Translations under genes and position numbers: made by a program
Shown: positions 1 through 11,831 of the stretch, one piece after another
How positions within the stretch are numbered: position 1 is the stretch's first letter
Layout of the letters: every line of letters begins with the position of its first letter
The notes under the pieces: generated by a model
The model's database searches: none
Told to the model about the DNA's origin: nothing
What the model saw: the letters and a program-made list of their open reading frames with translations, nothing else
Origin: Mesostigma viride
Lineage: Eukaryota; Streptophyta; Mesostigmatophyceae; Mesostigmatales; Mesostigmataceae
Direction of reading: 5' to 3'
Assembly (NCBI GenBank): GCA_009746045.1
Contig: RPFO01000853.1
Span: forward strand, 23,376 to 87,375
Length of the DNA: 64,000 nucleotides

Positions 1-119
1 GGTCCACAGTACCGTCCCCGGTACCCCCCCCCCACAACACCGTACCCCCCCCCCCTAGTACTGGCTACCTAGTCGGAAGTGTCTACTGCGGCCTCCCCTC
101 CCCCTTTGAGACTTCCGCA

Positions 120-3100
120 GGTCATAGATAGAACGAGCGTGAGCTCACAAATGCACGCAAGGGGCGGCTGCACACACATGTACATACACCGCGCACGCAA
201 GGGGCGAGTGCAAACACATGTACATACACCGCGCACGCAAGGGGCAACTGCCCGCACATGTACATCCACCGCGCACGCAAGGGGCGGCTGCACACACATG
301 TACACACACCATGCACGCAAGGACAAGGATGCACACACATGTACACACACCCTGCACGCAAGGGGCGGCTGCACACACACGTACACACACCGCGCACGCA
401 AGGGGCGAGTGCAAACACATGTACATACACCATGCACGCAAGGACAAGGATGCACACACATGTACACACACCATGCACGCAAGGGGCGGCTGCACACACA
501 CGTACATACACAATGCACGGTTGGGGCGACGGCACTCACATGTACATACACCATGCACGCAAGGACAAGGATGCACACGCATGTACATACACCGCGCACG
601 CAAGGGGCGGCTGCACACACATGTACATACACCATGCACGCAAGGGGCGGCTGCACACACATGTACATCCACCGCGCACGCAAGGGGCGAGTGCACACAC
701 ACGTACACACACCGCGCACGCAAGGGGCGGCTGCACACACACGTACACACACCATGCACGCAATTGCCGGCATGCACACACACGTACATCCACCGCGCAC
801 GCAAGGGGCAACTGCACACACATGTACACACACCGCGCACGCTTGGGGCGGCTGCACTCACATGTACATACACTGCGCACGCAAGGGGCGGCTGCACACA
901 CACGTACACACACCATGCACGCAATTGCTGGCATGCACACACACCCACTGCCCGCACATGTACATCCACCGCGCACGCAAGGGGCGCCTGCACCCACATG
1001 TACATACACCATGCACGCAAGGACAAGGATGAACACACACGTACATACACCATGCACGCAAGGGCCGGCATGCACACACACGTACATACACTGCGCAAAC
1101 AAGGGGCAACTGCACACACACGTACACACCATGCACGGAAGGGACGGCTGCACTTACATGTACATCCACCGCGCAACCACGGGGCGGCTGCACACACACG
1201 TACATACACCGCGCACGCAAGGGGCGGCTGCACACACACGTACATACACCGCGCACGCAAGGGGCGGCTGCACACACACGTACACACACCTTGCACGCAA
1301 TTGCCGGCATGCACACACACGTACATCCACCGCGCACGCAAGGGGCAACTGCCCACACATGTACACACACCGCGCACGCAAGGGCCGGCTGCACACACAC
1401 GTACATACACCGCGCACGCAAGGGGCAACTGCACACACACGTACACACACCATGCACGCAAGGGCCGGCTGCACTCACATGTACACACACCATGCACGCA
1501 AGGGCCGGCTGCACACACACTTACACACACAATGCACGCTTGGGGCAACGGCACTCACATGTACATACACCATGCACGCAAGGGGCGGCTGCACACACAT
1601 GTACACACACCATGCACGCAAGGAGCGACTTCACGCACAGGTACACACACCATGCACGCAAGGTTCGGCTGCACACACATGTACATCCACCGCGCACGCA
1701 AGGGGCGAGTGCAAACACATGTACATACACCGCGCACGCAAGGGCCGGCTGCACTCAATTGTACATACACCGCCCATGCAAGGGGCGGCTGCACACACAC
1801 GTACACACACCGCGCACGCAAGGGACGGCTGCACACACACGTACATACACCGCGCACGCAAGGGGCGGCTGCACACACACGTACATACACCATGCACGCA
1901 AGGGGCGGCTGCACACACACTTACACTCACCATGCACGCAAGGGGCGGCTGCACACACACGTACACACACCGCGCACGCAAGGGACGGCTGCACACACAC
2001 GTACATACACCGCGCACGCAAGGGGCGGCTGCACTTACATGTACACACACCACGCACGCAAGGGGCGGCTGCACACACACGTACATACACCGCCCACGCA
2101 AGGACCGGCTCCACTCACATGTACATCCACCGCGCAACCACGGGGCGGCTGCACACACACGTACATACACCGCGCACGCAAGGGGCGGCTGCACACACAC
2201 GTACATACACCGCGCACGCAAGGGGCGGCTGCACTCACATGTACGTACACCGCGCACGCAAGGGGCAACTGCCCGCACATGTACATCCACCGCGCACGCA
2301 AGGGGCGCCTGCACCCACATGTACCTACACCATGCACACAAGGACAAGGATGAACACACATGTACATACACCGCGCACGCAAGGGGCGGCTGCACACACA
2401 CGTACACACACCATGCACGCAAGGGCCGGCATGCACACACACGTACATCCACCGCGCACGCAAGGGGCAACTGCACACACATGTACACACACCGCGCACG
2501 CTTGGGGCGGCTGCACTCACATGTACACACACCGCGCACGCAAGGGCCGGCTGCAGACACACTTACACTCACCATGCACGCATGGGGCGGCTGCACACAC
2601 ACGTACACACACCGCGCACGCAAGGGACGGCTGCACACACACGTACATACACCGCGCACGCAAGGGGCGGCTGCACACACACGTACATACACCATGCACG
2701 CAAGGGGCGGCTGCACACACATGTACATCCACCGCGCACGCAAGGGGCAAGTGCACACACACGTACACACACCGCGCACGCAAGGGGCGGCTGCACACAC
2801 ACGTACACACACCATGCACGCAATTGCCGGCATGCACACACGTACATCCACCGCGCACGCAAGGGGCAACTGCACACACATGTACACACACCGCGCACGC
2901 TTGGGGCGGCTGCACTCACATGTACATACACTGCGCACGCAAGGGGCTGCTGCACACACACTTACACTCACCGTGCACGCATGGGGCGGCTGCACACACA
3001 CGTACACACACCGCGCACGCAAGGGACGGCTGCACACACACGTACATATTACACCGCGCACACAAGGGGCGGCTGCACTCACATGTACATCCACCGCGCA

Positions 3101-6100
3101 ACCACGGGGCGGCTGCACACTCACGTACATACACCGCGCACGCAAGGGGCTGCTGCACACACACTTACACACACAATGCACGCTTGGGGCGACGGCACTC
3201 ACATGTACATACACCGCGCATGCAAGGGGTGGCTGCACACACACGTACATACACCGCGCACGCAAGGGGCGGCTGCACACACACATACATACACCATGCA
3301 CGCCAGGGGCGGCTGCACACATACGTACCTACACCGCGCACGCAAGGGGCTGCTGCACACACACTTACACACACCATGCACGCTTGGGGCGGCTGCACAC
3401 ACACGTACCTACACCGCGCACGCAAGGGGCGGCTGCACACACACGTACATACACCGCGCATGCAAGGGGTGGCTGCACACACACGTACATCCACCGCGCA
3501 CGCAAGGGGCGGCTGCACACACACATACATACACCATGCACGCCAGGGGCGGCTGCACACATACGTACCTACACCGCGCCCGCAAGGGGCGGCTGCACAC
3601 ACACTTACACACACCATGCACGCAAGGGCCGGCATGCACACACACTGGCATACACCGCGCACGCAAGGGGCGGCTGCACACACGTACACACACCATGCAC
3701 GCTTGGGGCGGCTGCACACACACGTACCTACACCGCGCACGCAAGGGGGGGCTGCACACACACGTACACACACCGCGCACGCAAGGGGCGGCTGCACTCA
3801 CATGTACACCCACCATGCACGCAAGGGGCGGCTGCACACACACGTACATACACCGCGCACGCAAGGGGCAACTGCCCACACCTGGACATACACTGCGCAC
3901 GCAAGGGCCGGCTGCATTAACACGTACATACACCGCGCACGCAAGGGGCGGCTGCACACATACGTACCTACACCGCGCACGCAAGGGGCTGCTGCACACA
4001 CACTTACACACACCATGCACGCAAGGGCCGGCATGCACACACTGTCACTGGCATACACCGCGCACGCAAGGGGCGGCTGCACACACGTACACACACCATG
4101 CACGCTTGGGGCGGCTGCACAGACACGTACCTACACCGCGCACGCAAGGGGCAACTGCACACACATGTACACACACCGCGCACGCAAGGGCCGGCTGCAC
4201 ACACACGTACATACACCGCGCACGCAAGGGGCAACTGCCCGCACATGTACATCCACCGCGCACGCAAGGGGCGGCTGCACCCACATGTACATACACCATG
4301 CACGCAAGGACAAGGATGAACACACATCTACACACACCATGCACGCAAGGGCCGGCTGCACACACACGTACATACACCATGCACGCAAGGGCCGGCATGC
4401 ACACACACGTACATACACTGCGCACGCAAGGGGCAACTGCACACACACGTACACACACCATGCACGGAAGGGACGGCTGGACTCACATGTACATCCACCG
4501 CGCAACCACGGGGCGGCTGCACACACACGTACATACACCGCGCACGCAAGGGGCGGCTGCACTCACATGTACATACACCGCGCACGCAAGGGGCAACTGC
4601 CCGCACATGTACATCCACCGCGCACGCAAGGGGCGGCTGCACACACACGTACATCCACTGCGCACGCACGGGGCGACTGCACACACATGTACATAAACCA
4701 TGCACGCAAGGGGCAGCTGCACACACATGTACATCCACCGCGCACGCAAGGGGCGAGTGCAAACACATGTACATACACCGCGCACACAAGGGGCAACTGC
4801 CCACACATGTACATCCACCGCGCACGGAAGGGCCGGCTGCACTCACACGTACATACACTGCGCATGCAAGGGGCGCCTGCACACACACGTACACACACCA
4901 TGCACGCAAGGGCCGGCATGCACACACACGTACATACACTGCGCACGCACGGGGCGACTGCCCACACATGTACATCCACCGCGCACGGAAGGGCCGGCTG
5001 CACTCACACGTACATACACTGCGCATGCAAGGGGCGCCTGCACACACACGTACACACACCATGCACGCAAGGGCCGGCATGCACACACACGTACATACAC
5101 TGCGCACGCACGGGGCGACTGCACACACATGTACATACACCATGCACGCAAGGGGCGGCTGCACACACATGTACATACACCGCGCACGCAAGGGGCGAGT
5201 GCAAACACATGTACATACACCGCGCACGCAAGGGGCAACTGCCTGCACATGTACATCCACCGCGCACGCAAGGGGCGGCTGCACACACATGTACACACAC
5301 CATGCACGCAAGGACAAGGATGCACACACATGTACACACACCATGCACGCAAGGGGCGGCTGCACACACACGTACATACACCGCGCACGCAAGGGGCGGC
5401 TGCACACACATGTACATACACCATGCACGGAAGGACAAGGATGCACACACATGTACACACACCATGCACGCAAGGGGCGGCTGCACACACACGTACATAC
5501 ACAATGCACGGTTGGGGCGACGGCACTCACATGTACATACACCATGCACGCAAGGACAAGGATGCACACACATGTACATACACCGCGCACGCAAGGGGCG
5601 GCTGCACACACACGTACATACACCGCGCACGCAAGGGGCGAGTGCGCACACACGTACATACACCGCGCACGCAAGGGGCGAGTGCGCACACACGTACATC
5701 CACCGCGCACGCAAGGGGCGGCTGCACACACACGTACATACACCGCGCACGCAAGGGGAGAGTGCAAACACATGTACATACACCATGCACGCAAGGGGCG
5801 GCTGCACACACACGTACATACACAATGCACGGTTGGGGCGACGGCACTCACATGTACATACACCATGCACGCAAGGACAAGGATGCACACACATGTACAT
5901 ACACCGCGCACGCAAGGGGCGGCTGCACACACACGTACATACACCATGCACGCAAGGGGCGGCTGCACACACGTACATCCACCGCGGACGCAAGGGGCGG
6001 CTGCACACACACGTACATACACCGCGCACGCAAGGGGCGAGTGCAAACACATGTACATACACCGCGCACGCAAGGGGCGGCTGCACACACACGTACACAC

Positions 6101-6235
6101 ACCATGCACGCAAGGGTCGGCATGCACACACACGTACATACACCGCGCACGCAAGGGGCGGCTGCACAGAAACGTACACACACCGCGCACGCAAGGGCCG
6201 GCTGCACACACATGTACATACACCTTGCACGTACA
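120..6235. repeat. 40-bp minisatellite array, about 150 units
   Basis: A tandem array whose common unit begins GCGCACGCAAGGGGCGGCTG and continues with a CACACACACG-TACATACACC half, 40 bp in all. Units differ at a few sites: GGGGCGGCTG, GGGGCGAGTG, GGGGCAACTG, GGACAAGGATG, TTGGGGCGACGG and ATTGCCGGCATG cores, and CGCGCACG or CATGCACG joints. Certain orders of variants recur, for example near 150-480 and 5155-5480, and a four-unit block of about 161 bp repeats at 4821 and 4982, so higher-order duplication has occurred. The unit is not a multiple of three and lacks stop codons, so long frames (up to about 1,700 codons) are open on both strands. They encode only a 40-residue periodicity and I do not call them genes. 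Confidence 0.95.
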
Positions 6236-6400
6236 ACACACAACACACACACACAACAAAAAATTATATACACACACACACGCACACGCACACGCACACG
6301 CACACGCACACGCACACGCACACGCACACGCACACGCACAACACACACAACACACACAACACACACACGCACACGTGAACAACACACACACACAACAATT
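6236..6400. repeat. CA-rich simple repeat with (CACACG)n core
   Basis: AACACACA-type sequence closes the minisatellite and contains a regular hexamer (CACACG)n tract at about 6281-6338. It probably belongs to the same repetitive domain as the 40-bp array. Confidence 0.9.
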
Positions 6401-6505
6401 ATAATATTAGTGTAGTATATCAAACAAAATAGTAATAAAGTATTTGCAAGCGTACTTCGTGTGAATTATGTGTAGACGAGAATAGAAGCTAAACAAAACT
6501 CTAAT

Positions 6506-6573
6506 GGAGAAAGAGGGATTCGAACCCTTGGGAAAGTTACCCCATACATAGCATTCCACTCGGACATTTCTCC
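6506..6573 (-). pseudogene. tRNA-Ser(GGA)-like sequence, internally deleted
   Basis: Read on the minus strand, GGAGAAA at the 5' end pairs perfectly with TTTCTCC at the 3' end (7-bp acceptor stem). It is followed by TG, a D-arm start TCCGAGTGG, and a T-arm AAGGGTTCGAATCCCTC with the canonical GTTCGAAT core. It is only 68 nt, whereas tRNA-Ser is usually 85-92 nt with a long variable arm. Compared from memory with plastid-type trnS-GGA, GAGTGG runs straight into GGAA-TGCTATGTA, as if about 16-18 nt between two TGG triplets (3' D-arm plus 5' anticodon stem) were lost. GGA would be the retained anticodon. It is probably a non-functional plastid-derived or retroposed copy; the plastid comparison is from recall and needs an alignment. 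Confidence 0.6.
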
Positions 6574-6993
6574 GAAAAAAAGGTCACGTAAGCTTTAAGG
6601 GTGGAGAGTTAAGGGTGTAGGTTGTAGGATGTATGGTGTAGGGTGTAGGGTGTCTTGAGCTTTCTTTTTTGAGATCAATGGAGTCCCCTTCCATGATCAT
6701 GTGCGTGAGCTGGTTATGATTTTCATCTATGGCGTGTGTGGCCACATCGTGTATTTACAACAACTTTCTAGCCATGGATAACTAGGTAACCATAAATTGG
6801 TTACCATGATAACTAGGTAAAAACGTGTTGGTTTCAGAATACATGTGATCGCTGCATTGTCATCTACAATGTACAAATCAATTACGGATTTCGGGGCTAC
6901 GGATTTCGGGGCTAAGTTTTTGTGGGTAGAGATTGGCAAGGGTGTTTTTATCTTGCCACTTGGTCACTTGGTGTGCATTACGTCTGTTCTTGC

Positions 6994-7299
6994 GTTGGAG
7001 TCAAAAAACTGTCCGTGTGTGGTGGTGGACTTTTCCTCACGGGCAGTCGCCATATGTCATACAAGCACTTGTTCGGCGTACCACTAGCTCATGTATGTCA
7101 CCATTGTAATTTTGCGTTGTAACAGCATTTCTCGGAGCCAACGGCCGTTGGACTCAAAAAACTGACCGTGTGTGGTGGTGGACTTTTCCTCACGGGCAGT
7201 CGCCATATGTCATACAAGCACTTGTTCGGCGTACCACTAGCTCGTGGATGTCACCATTGTAATTTTGAGTTGTAACAGCATTTCTCGGAGCCAACGGCC
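6994..7299. repeat. 153-bp tandem duplication (two copies)
   Basis: Copy one is 6994-7146 and copy two 7147-7299; both begin GTTGGA(G/C)TCAAAAAACTG and end in TTTCTCGGAGCCAACGG or related sequence. A more diverged relative of the flanking segment recurs at about 7540-7640. No function is evident. Confidence 0.85.
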
Positions 7300-8873
7300 G
7301 TTGGACTCCGAAAAACTGATAGCCTTGTCTGAAGGTGTGTGCGTGAGATGGCACATGTGCATCGTCGGGGGGAGTTTTCTCAAGAGCCACATGTGGTAGT
7401 GTAAGGTGGGCATGCTTAGTGCGTACGGGTGGGAGGGACAAGAGGTGCAGAAGTTGACGGCTTTTGACCTTGGGAAATGACAAGGCACACATAAGACAAC
7501 AAAGTGATAATTTTAATGTCTTTACGGGTGTACTGTCAATTTCTCCGAGCCAACGGCCGTTGGACTCTCGAAACTCTCATAACCCTGTCTACAATGTGTG
7601 TGCGTGCGATGGCACTTGTGCCATGTGCCGGGGGGGGGTGAGAAATCTGTCGTTCATTAATTTGTGCCTCGTCGGGGTGGGCATGCATGAATTTGTGCCT
7701 CGTCGGGGTGGACATGCATGAAAGCATTTTCATTGGTACTCGGGGTTTAATATTTTTGTCTTGCTGTTGAAACGTCGACGTGCTCTTCTCCTGCTCTTTT
7801 TTTTTCCTACTCAACGGCCGTTGGTGCTTTCAAACTTGCCCAGCGTTATGACTAGGATGCCCTTCTTTACTGCTAGCCACCGCCCCTTGTGTACAATGCT
7901 AGAATTAGGCCGGGGTAATGGTCCACCGCGTCCCCAGTGCAAGGTTCGTGAATGCGCTGGTTCGTAAAAAATTCGGCACTTGGAGGGTTCGAACACCTGA
8001 CCCACTTTCGTTATTTCAACATGCCCTGAACGAAAAAGCTGCGTAAAGGATACGTTAACCGTCCCCTGTTATTCTTGATTATATTATTGCGATATCATGG
8101 ACGTACACACGCGGTTGGTGGTCCGTACTTGCCAACTGCACTTGCAAACTGACTGACTGACTGCCTCCGTTACGCACTTGCGTGTGTTTCCGTACTTGCC
8201 AACTGAACTTGCAAACTGACTGAATGACTGCCTCCGTTACGACTAACAAGTGAACGACGAGTGAGCTACTAAAGTTTTGTTCAGTTCATTGTGTCTCTAT
8301 GTACATAGCCGTTTATTCAAAACCGTTGCGTGGATACCTTGATTCTGGGTTCGCTGATACTTGTTTCCCATTTTAAATCTCCCGTCCATAATTGGATACA
8401 TGTAATGTAGGAGGATACCCACTTGCCCGAAATCCGCGTAACGGGTGATTAGTACTGCTGTAAGCGGAACCACAGACAAATCTGTCTAACGGGCTAACAT
8501 TATTGTCCTTCATGTACTGGTTTTTGCACGCAGGACGCCATTCGCAACACCGCCTGACGGAGTCGGATGGACCGGACGTGCGTGAGGCTGCTGTTCACAG
8601 TCGTGAAGTTGGCAGACATTAATATCAACACGGTCACGAGAATTCGTCCAGAGAATAATTGATGCTTGTGACGTGCTCGACGGCTGCGATGACCGAGATG
8701 ATGCGTGTAGTGCACAGCGTCCGAGACGTCGCGACACCCGTGGCTGTCCTGTTGATGCGAACGCACGGTGACGAGACGGAGCCCATTATATAGGTGGATT
8801 ACAAGTTAGAACGGCCCTCGCGGTTGCACTGTTTAATCGCGAACGTGGATTTTGCGGAGCCGACGGCCGTTGG
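7139..8873. repeat. Dispersed palindrome CCAACGGCCGTTGG (five sites)
   Basis: Perfect 14-bp palindromes lie at 7139-7152, 7291-7304 and 7550-7563. One-base variants lie at 7811-7824 (TCAACGGCCGTTGG) and 8860-8873 (CCGACGGCCGTTGG). Four of the five are preceded by CGGAG or CCGAG. They could mark termini of short inverted-repeat elements or be a binding site; the sequence alone does not decide. Confidence 0.8.
8123..8245. repeat. 67-bp tandem pair
   Basis: CCGTACTTGCCAACTG followed by CTTGCAAACTGACTGA and TGCCTCCGTTACG occurs at 8123 and again at 8190. No coding potential is seen. Confidence 0.75.
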
Positions 8874-9338
8874 GGATTGGAAATCTGATGATATCGGGGC
8901 TGCGCACGACATCGAGGAACTGGGGATCGACGTAGGTCTACAGGCTCACTTGTCCGTCAACATGTATGGCCTCGCTTGACTGTCATCATCTTGACATGTA
9001 CATAACTAGTTCATATACCATGCATTTGACACTGCCTGCACGTGGATTTTCCAGACATACATTGAGGGTAATTATAACTCGAAAGCACTACGTACGATTG
9101 AGACGTCCGGTCGTAGAGCAGATGCACTGGAGCTTTCTGATCTTCCAATTGATGGGTCTGTAATTATGTAAGATATTCAGATATCGCGATGACTCGAGCA
9201 TCGATGCATGGAATGTAATAATGTATTTCATTCAATTATACATCCAATTTAACTCCGCAATTGAGGGGCACACATGTCCATCAGCCCGAGACAACATTTC
9301 CCAAGTAATTTTCGATTAGTGATTTAGTGTGGGCCTTC

Positions 9339-10083
9339 CCACAAGCCCTGGCAGGCGACCCCCCCCCCCGCGGCCCCAGCGACTCCAGACGCCCCAGCTC
9401 AGGGGAATACAGCAGTAGTAGTGTAGAATAGATAGACCGTGGCCATGTACATGTACGCCTCCTAGAGGCACTATCCCAGCTAAGCCACGCGCTTTATTTA
9501 ATCATGTACATGTGTGCCTATGATGAGCCACACTCCATGCAGATGATGCCTAGCTTTATCTAGTTATGTTGTGCCCATGCAGGGAGTAACTCTCTGCTGA
9601 GAGCCACGCTTTAGCCTTTGTATAGCTATGCTGATCTTCCCCCCCCATGACAGGCTCCCCCTTCGCTGGGCATAGCTTGAAGATCATGGGGATGCACGTG
9701 CCCTGGTGCACCTAGAGCAAGGGTCCTTTACATCCCCACCCTTGCAGGAAGTAGCTTAGGATGTATGATAGGCCATATGCCCCCTCTCAAGGGCTATTAA
9801 TTAATTAATTAATTAGGAACATAACTCCGTTGGGAGTATATGTAGCACATAGCCCTGAGAAGGGGCATATGAGCCTATAATACATTCTAAGCTACTTCCT
9901 GCAAGGGTGGGAATGTAAACAACACTTGCTCTAGGTGCACCAGGGCACCCGCACCCTCATGGTCTATCACGCTATGCCCGGGTAAGGGGGGAGCATGCCT
10001 GTGAGGGGGAAGATGCCTGTCAAGGGCTATGTGCTACATATACTCCCAACGGAGTTATGTTACAATTCAATTCAATTCAATTG
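9339..10083 (+). mobile_element. 5'-truncated non-LTR element copy with (AATTC)n tail, interrupted by a nested copy
   Basis: This segment matches, in reverse orientation, the 3' part of the ORF1-bearing element at 13.9-14.6 kb, so it is a second copy of that family. Its 3' end reads GTGCTACATATACTCCCAAC-GGAGTTATGTTA followed by an (AATTC)n tail at 10072-10083. It begins near the CACAAGCCCTGG motif. A minus-strand relative is inserted at 9798-10019. No coding capacity remains. Confidence 0.8.
9798..10019 (-). mobile_element. Nested 5'-truncated non-LTR insertion with 11-bp target-site duplication
   Basis: The 222-bp insert starts on the plus strand with its (TTAA)n tail, then ATAACTCCGTTGGGAGTATA, the family 3' terminus read in reverse. 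It is flanked by TCAAGGGCTAT at 9787-9797 and again at 10020-10030. Removing the insert and one duplicate restores the host copy's continuous ...CAAGGGCTATGTGCTACAT sequence. Confidence 0.85.
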
Positions 10084-11427
10084 TGCAAGAAGATCAGCTG
10101 GGTGCCCATAATCATGGTGTATAATCATGTGTTGTTAGCATCTTGCCACCATTTGCTAGCATGCACTCCAGCGTCATCTTTGCCTGCATGTAAGCTCATG
10201 GATCCCTCAACCTATCCAAGCCTTGCATTACACGTGCCTCTTTCTTTCAGTATTGCACGCGTTATGGAATGAAAACCCAGCACCTCCATTCCCACGAGGC
10301 ATGTGCTCAACACGTTGTGAGAGTGGATGATGCTTTGGCTATGGCTGCCTGATTCAGTCATATTAGGTCATCCAGTCATGATGTTTGATGCATGTTTGAT
10401 GCTGTATAACTTATACAACGCCTATGTTCAACGTTTTGACCCTCCAAGCTCACTATCCGGCCCCGTTTATGGGGCTCGGGTCGTTGCGTAATGTTGTCAA
10501 GGGCTCTCATGTTTCCCACTGCGTTGTACTGCGTTGTAATTGTGATGCTAATGAAAAATAGCTCCAGTGGCCCAATGGGCCTGAGTTTTGTTTCACAGAG
10601 CCTGCATATGTTGCCCATAGCTCGTGCAAGAAGCCAGATTTTTTTCATGAACCATTTGTGAATAAGCGCATGACTTGTGACCTAGGGTCAAAAAATCGCG
10701 GTCATGGTCAGACCCCCCTGTATTCAAACCAGTGTATCTCTCTAATGAATAAGCAGTTTGTAGGTCTGAGTAGCTCAAAAAATCCTTTGATTTATGGGCT
10801 TTCAGGAAAGTATATACATGACCATGAAAAAAATTTTCCTTAGGTGCTATACGCGTTCTAAAAAAAGCTTACAACGCGATATATCGCGTTCTAATTAAAA
10901 AAACACGGGTTAACGGTAGAATTAGTTAGGCTAGAAGCCCGGGCCACCCCCTCCTACTCTGACAGACATCTATAAATGGCGCATTCGATCGGCATGGCTC
11001 TCGTCAAGCCCGATTCAGCTAGCTGCAGCATCAATTAAGGCGCCGCTCAAAGTACCATTTATGGATGCGGCGAGGCTGAGCACTGCGGGACGCTAGGGTG
11101 ATAGGGTGATAGCGAAGCTGCGTCGATCTACAGCTGCGACTTAATTAATTTGCTAGTTCAAGCTCGCTCAACACCTACTGACACTCGAAGGACCTAGGCG
11201 AGGACCACAAGCGAGTGCTTTTCAAGGCCAATTGGTCGTCACAGTGCTCACATACGGCCGGGGCGCAGGGCGCAGGCCTCATGGGCACTCACGAACAATA
11301 TCATGCAAGGAGACAATATGATTAAGCACGCGGCTGAATGGCACATTGTCCCGGATGCTTTGGCAGGCTTTGAAGGTAGGGTTTTCCACACACCGGTCAC
11401 TCGAGTCTTTGTATTTAAGGGCATTAA
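10084..11427. other. No recognisable gene
   Basis: AT-richer sequence with only short, unconvincing frames. A GTTAGGCTAGAA string at about 10924 is shared with the repeat family at 13.6 kb. Nothing else could be assigned. Confidence 0.6.
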
Positions 11428-11820
11428 AAATTAAATTATAGCATGCCTCCGTTAGGAGATCATGTAGCACATATTCCTTGATGGATGGGTGGAGTGGACT
11501 CAGGAAGCCGCGTTACGGGAAGCCGCGTAATCGAACGAACCTAACTCTAAGCTGTCTAGTCTAGAAAATCCTATCTACACTACTCATTAAAACACCGCCT
11601 CCCTTTGGGGGGAGGTGGCTTGCCCACAGGGGCTGGCAGGTGAGCCTTGACAATCTTCTGCCACCACGTCTTGTTCTGCATGGCAGTCCAAAGAAGGGAG
11701 AGAGAGTGGATGCGGTATAAGGGCATGCTTCGCTTTTCTGATGAGATTATTAGGCAGTGTAGAATAGTCTTGTTCTGCATGGCAGTCCAAAGAAGGGAGA
11801 CAGAATTGAATTGAATTGAA
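11428..11820 (-). mobile_element. 5'-truncated non-LTR element fragment carrying ORF2 C-terminus
   Basis: On the minus strand a frame ends with LSLLWTAMQNKTWWQKIVKA, then HLPAPVGKPPPPKGRRCFNE and a stop near 11578. The same C-terminal signature recurs at 16.3 kb (SLSLAWTAMQDKKRWQ) and 48.0 kb ([14 protein letters not shown]), which marks it as a mobile-element protein tail. Downstream comes the family terminus, GATCTCCTAACGGAGGCATG on the minus strand, with an AATTT-type tail at about 11429-11443. The GCATGGCAGTCCAAAGAAGG block is repeated at about 11680 and 11779, so the 5' side is rearranged. Confidence 0.75.
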
Positions 11821-11831
11821 TTGTAACATAA

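Larger units (their letters stand above)
6574..9338. other. Gene-poor stretch with dispersed palindromes and small tandem repeats
   Basis: No open frame here resembles a known protein and no exon series could be assembled. The stretch holds the 153-bp tandem repeat, the CCAACGGCCGTTGG palindrome family and the 67-bp tandem pair listed separately, plus short telomere-unlike GTAGGGTGTA runs near 6600-6655. Confidence 0.7.

Noticed and set aside
79-6423. Open frames of up to 1,695 codons on both strands in the 40-bp array
   Set aside because: All follow from a stop-free repeat whose unit is not divisible by three; no start context, introns or domains support a gene.
9798-10062. A MITE-like DNA transposon with 36-bp inverted termini
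   Set aside because: The inverted ends come from a nested retroposon meeting the host copy's own 3' end; the 11-bp duplication and tails show retroposition.
11280-11470. Minus-strand frame of 63 codons
   Set aside because: Overlaps the retroelement 3' region and has no recognisable features.
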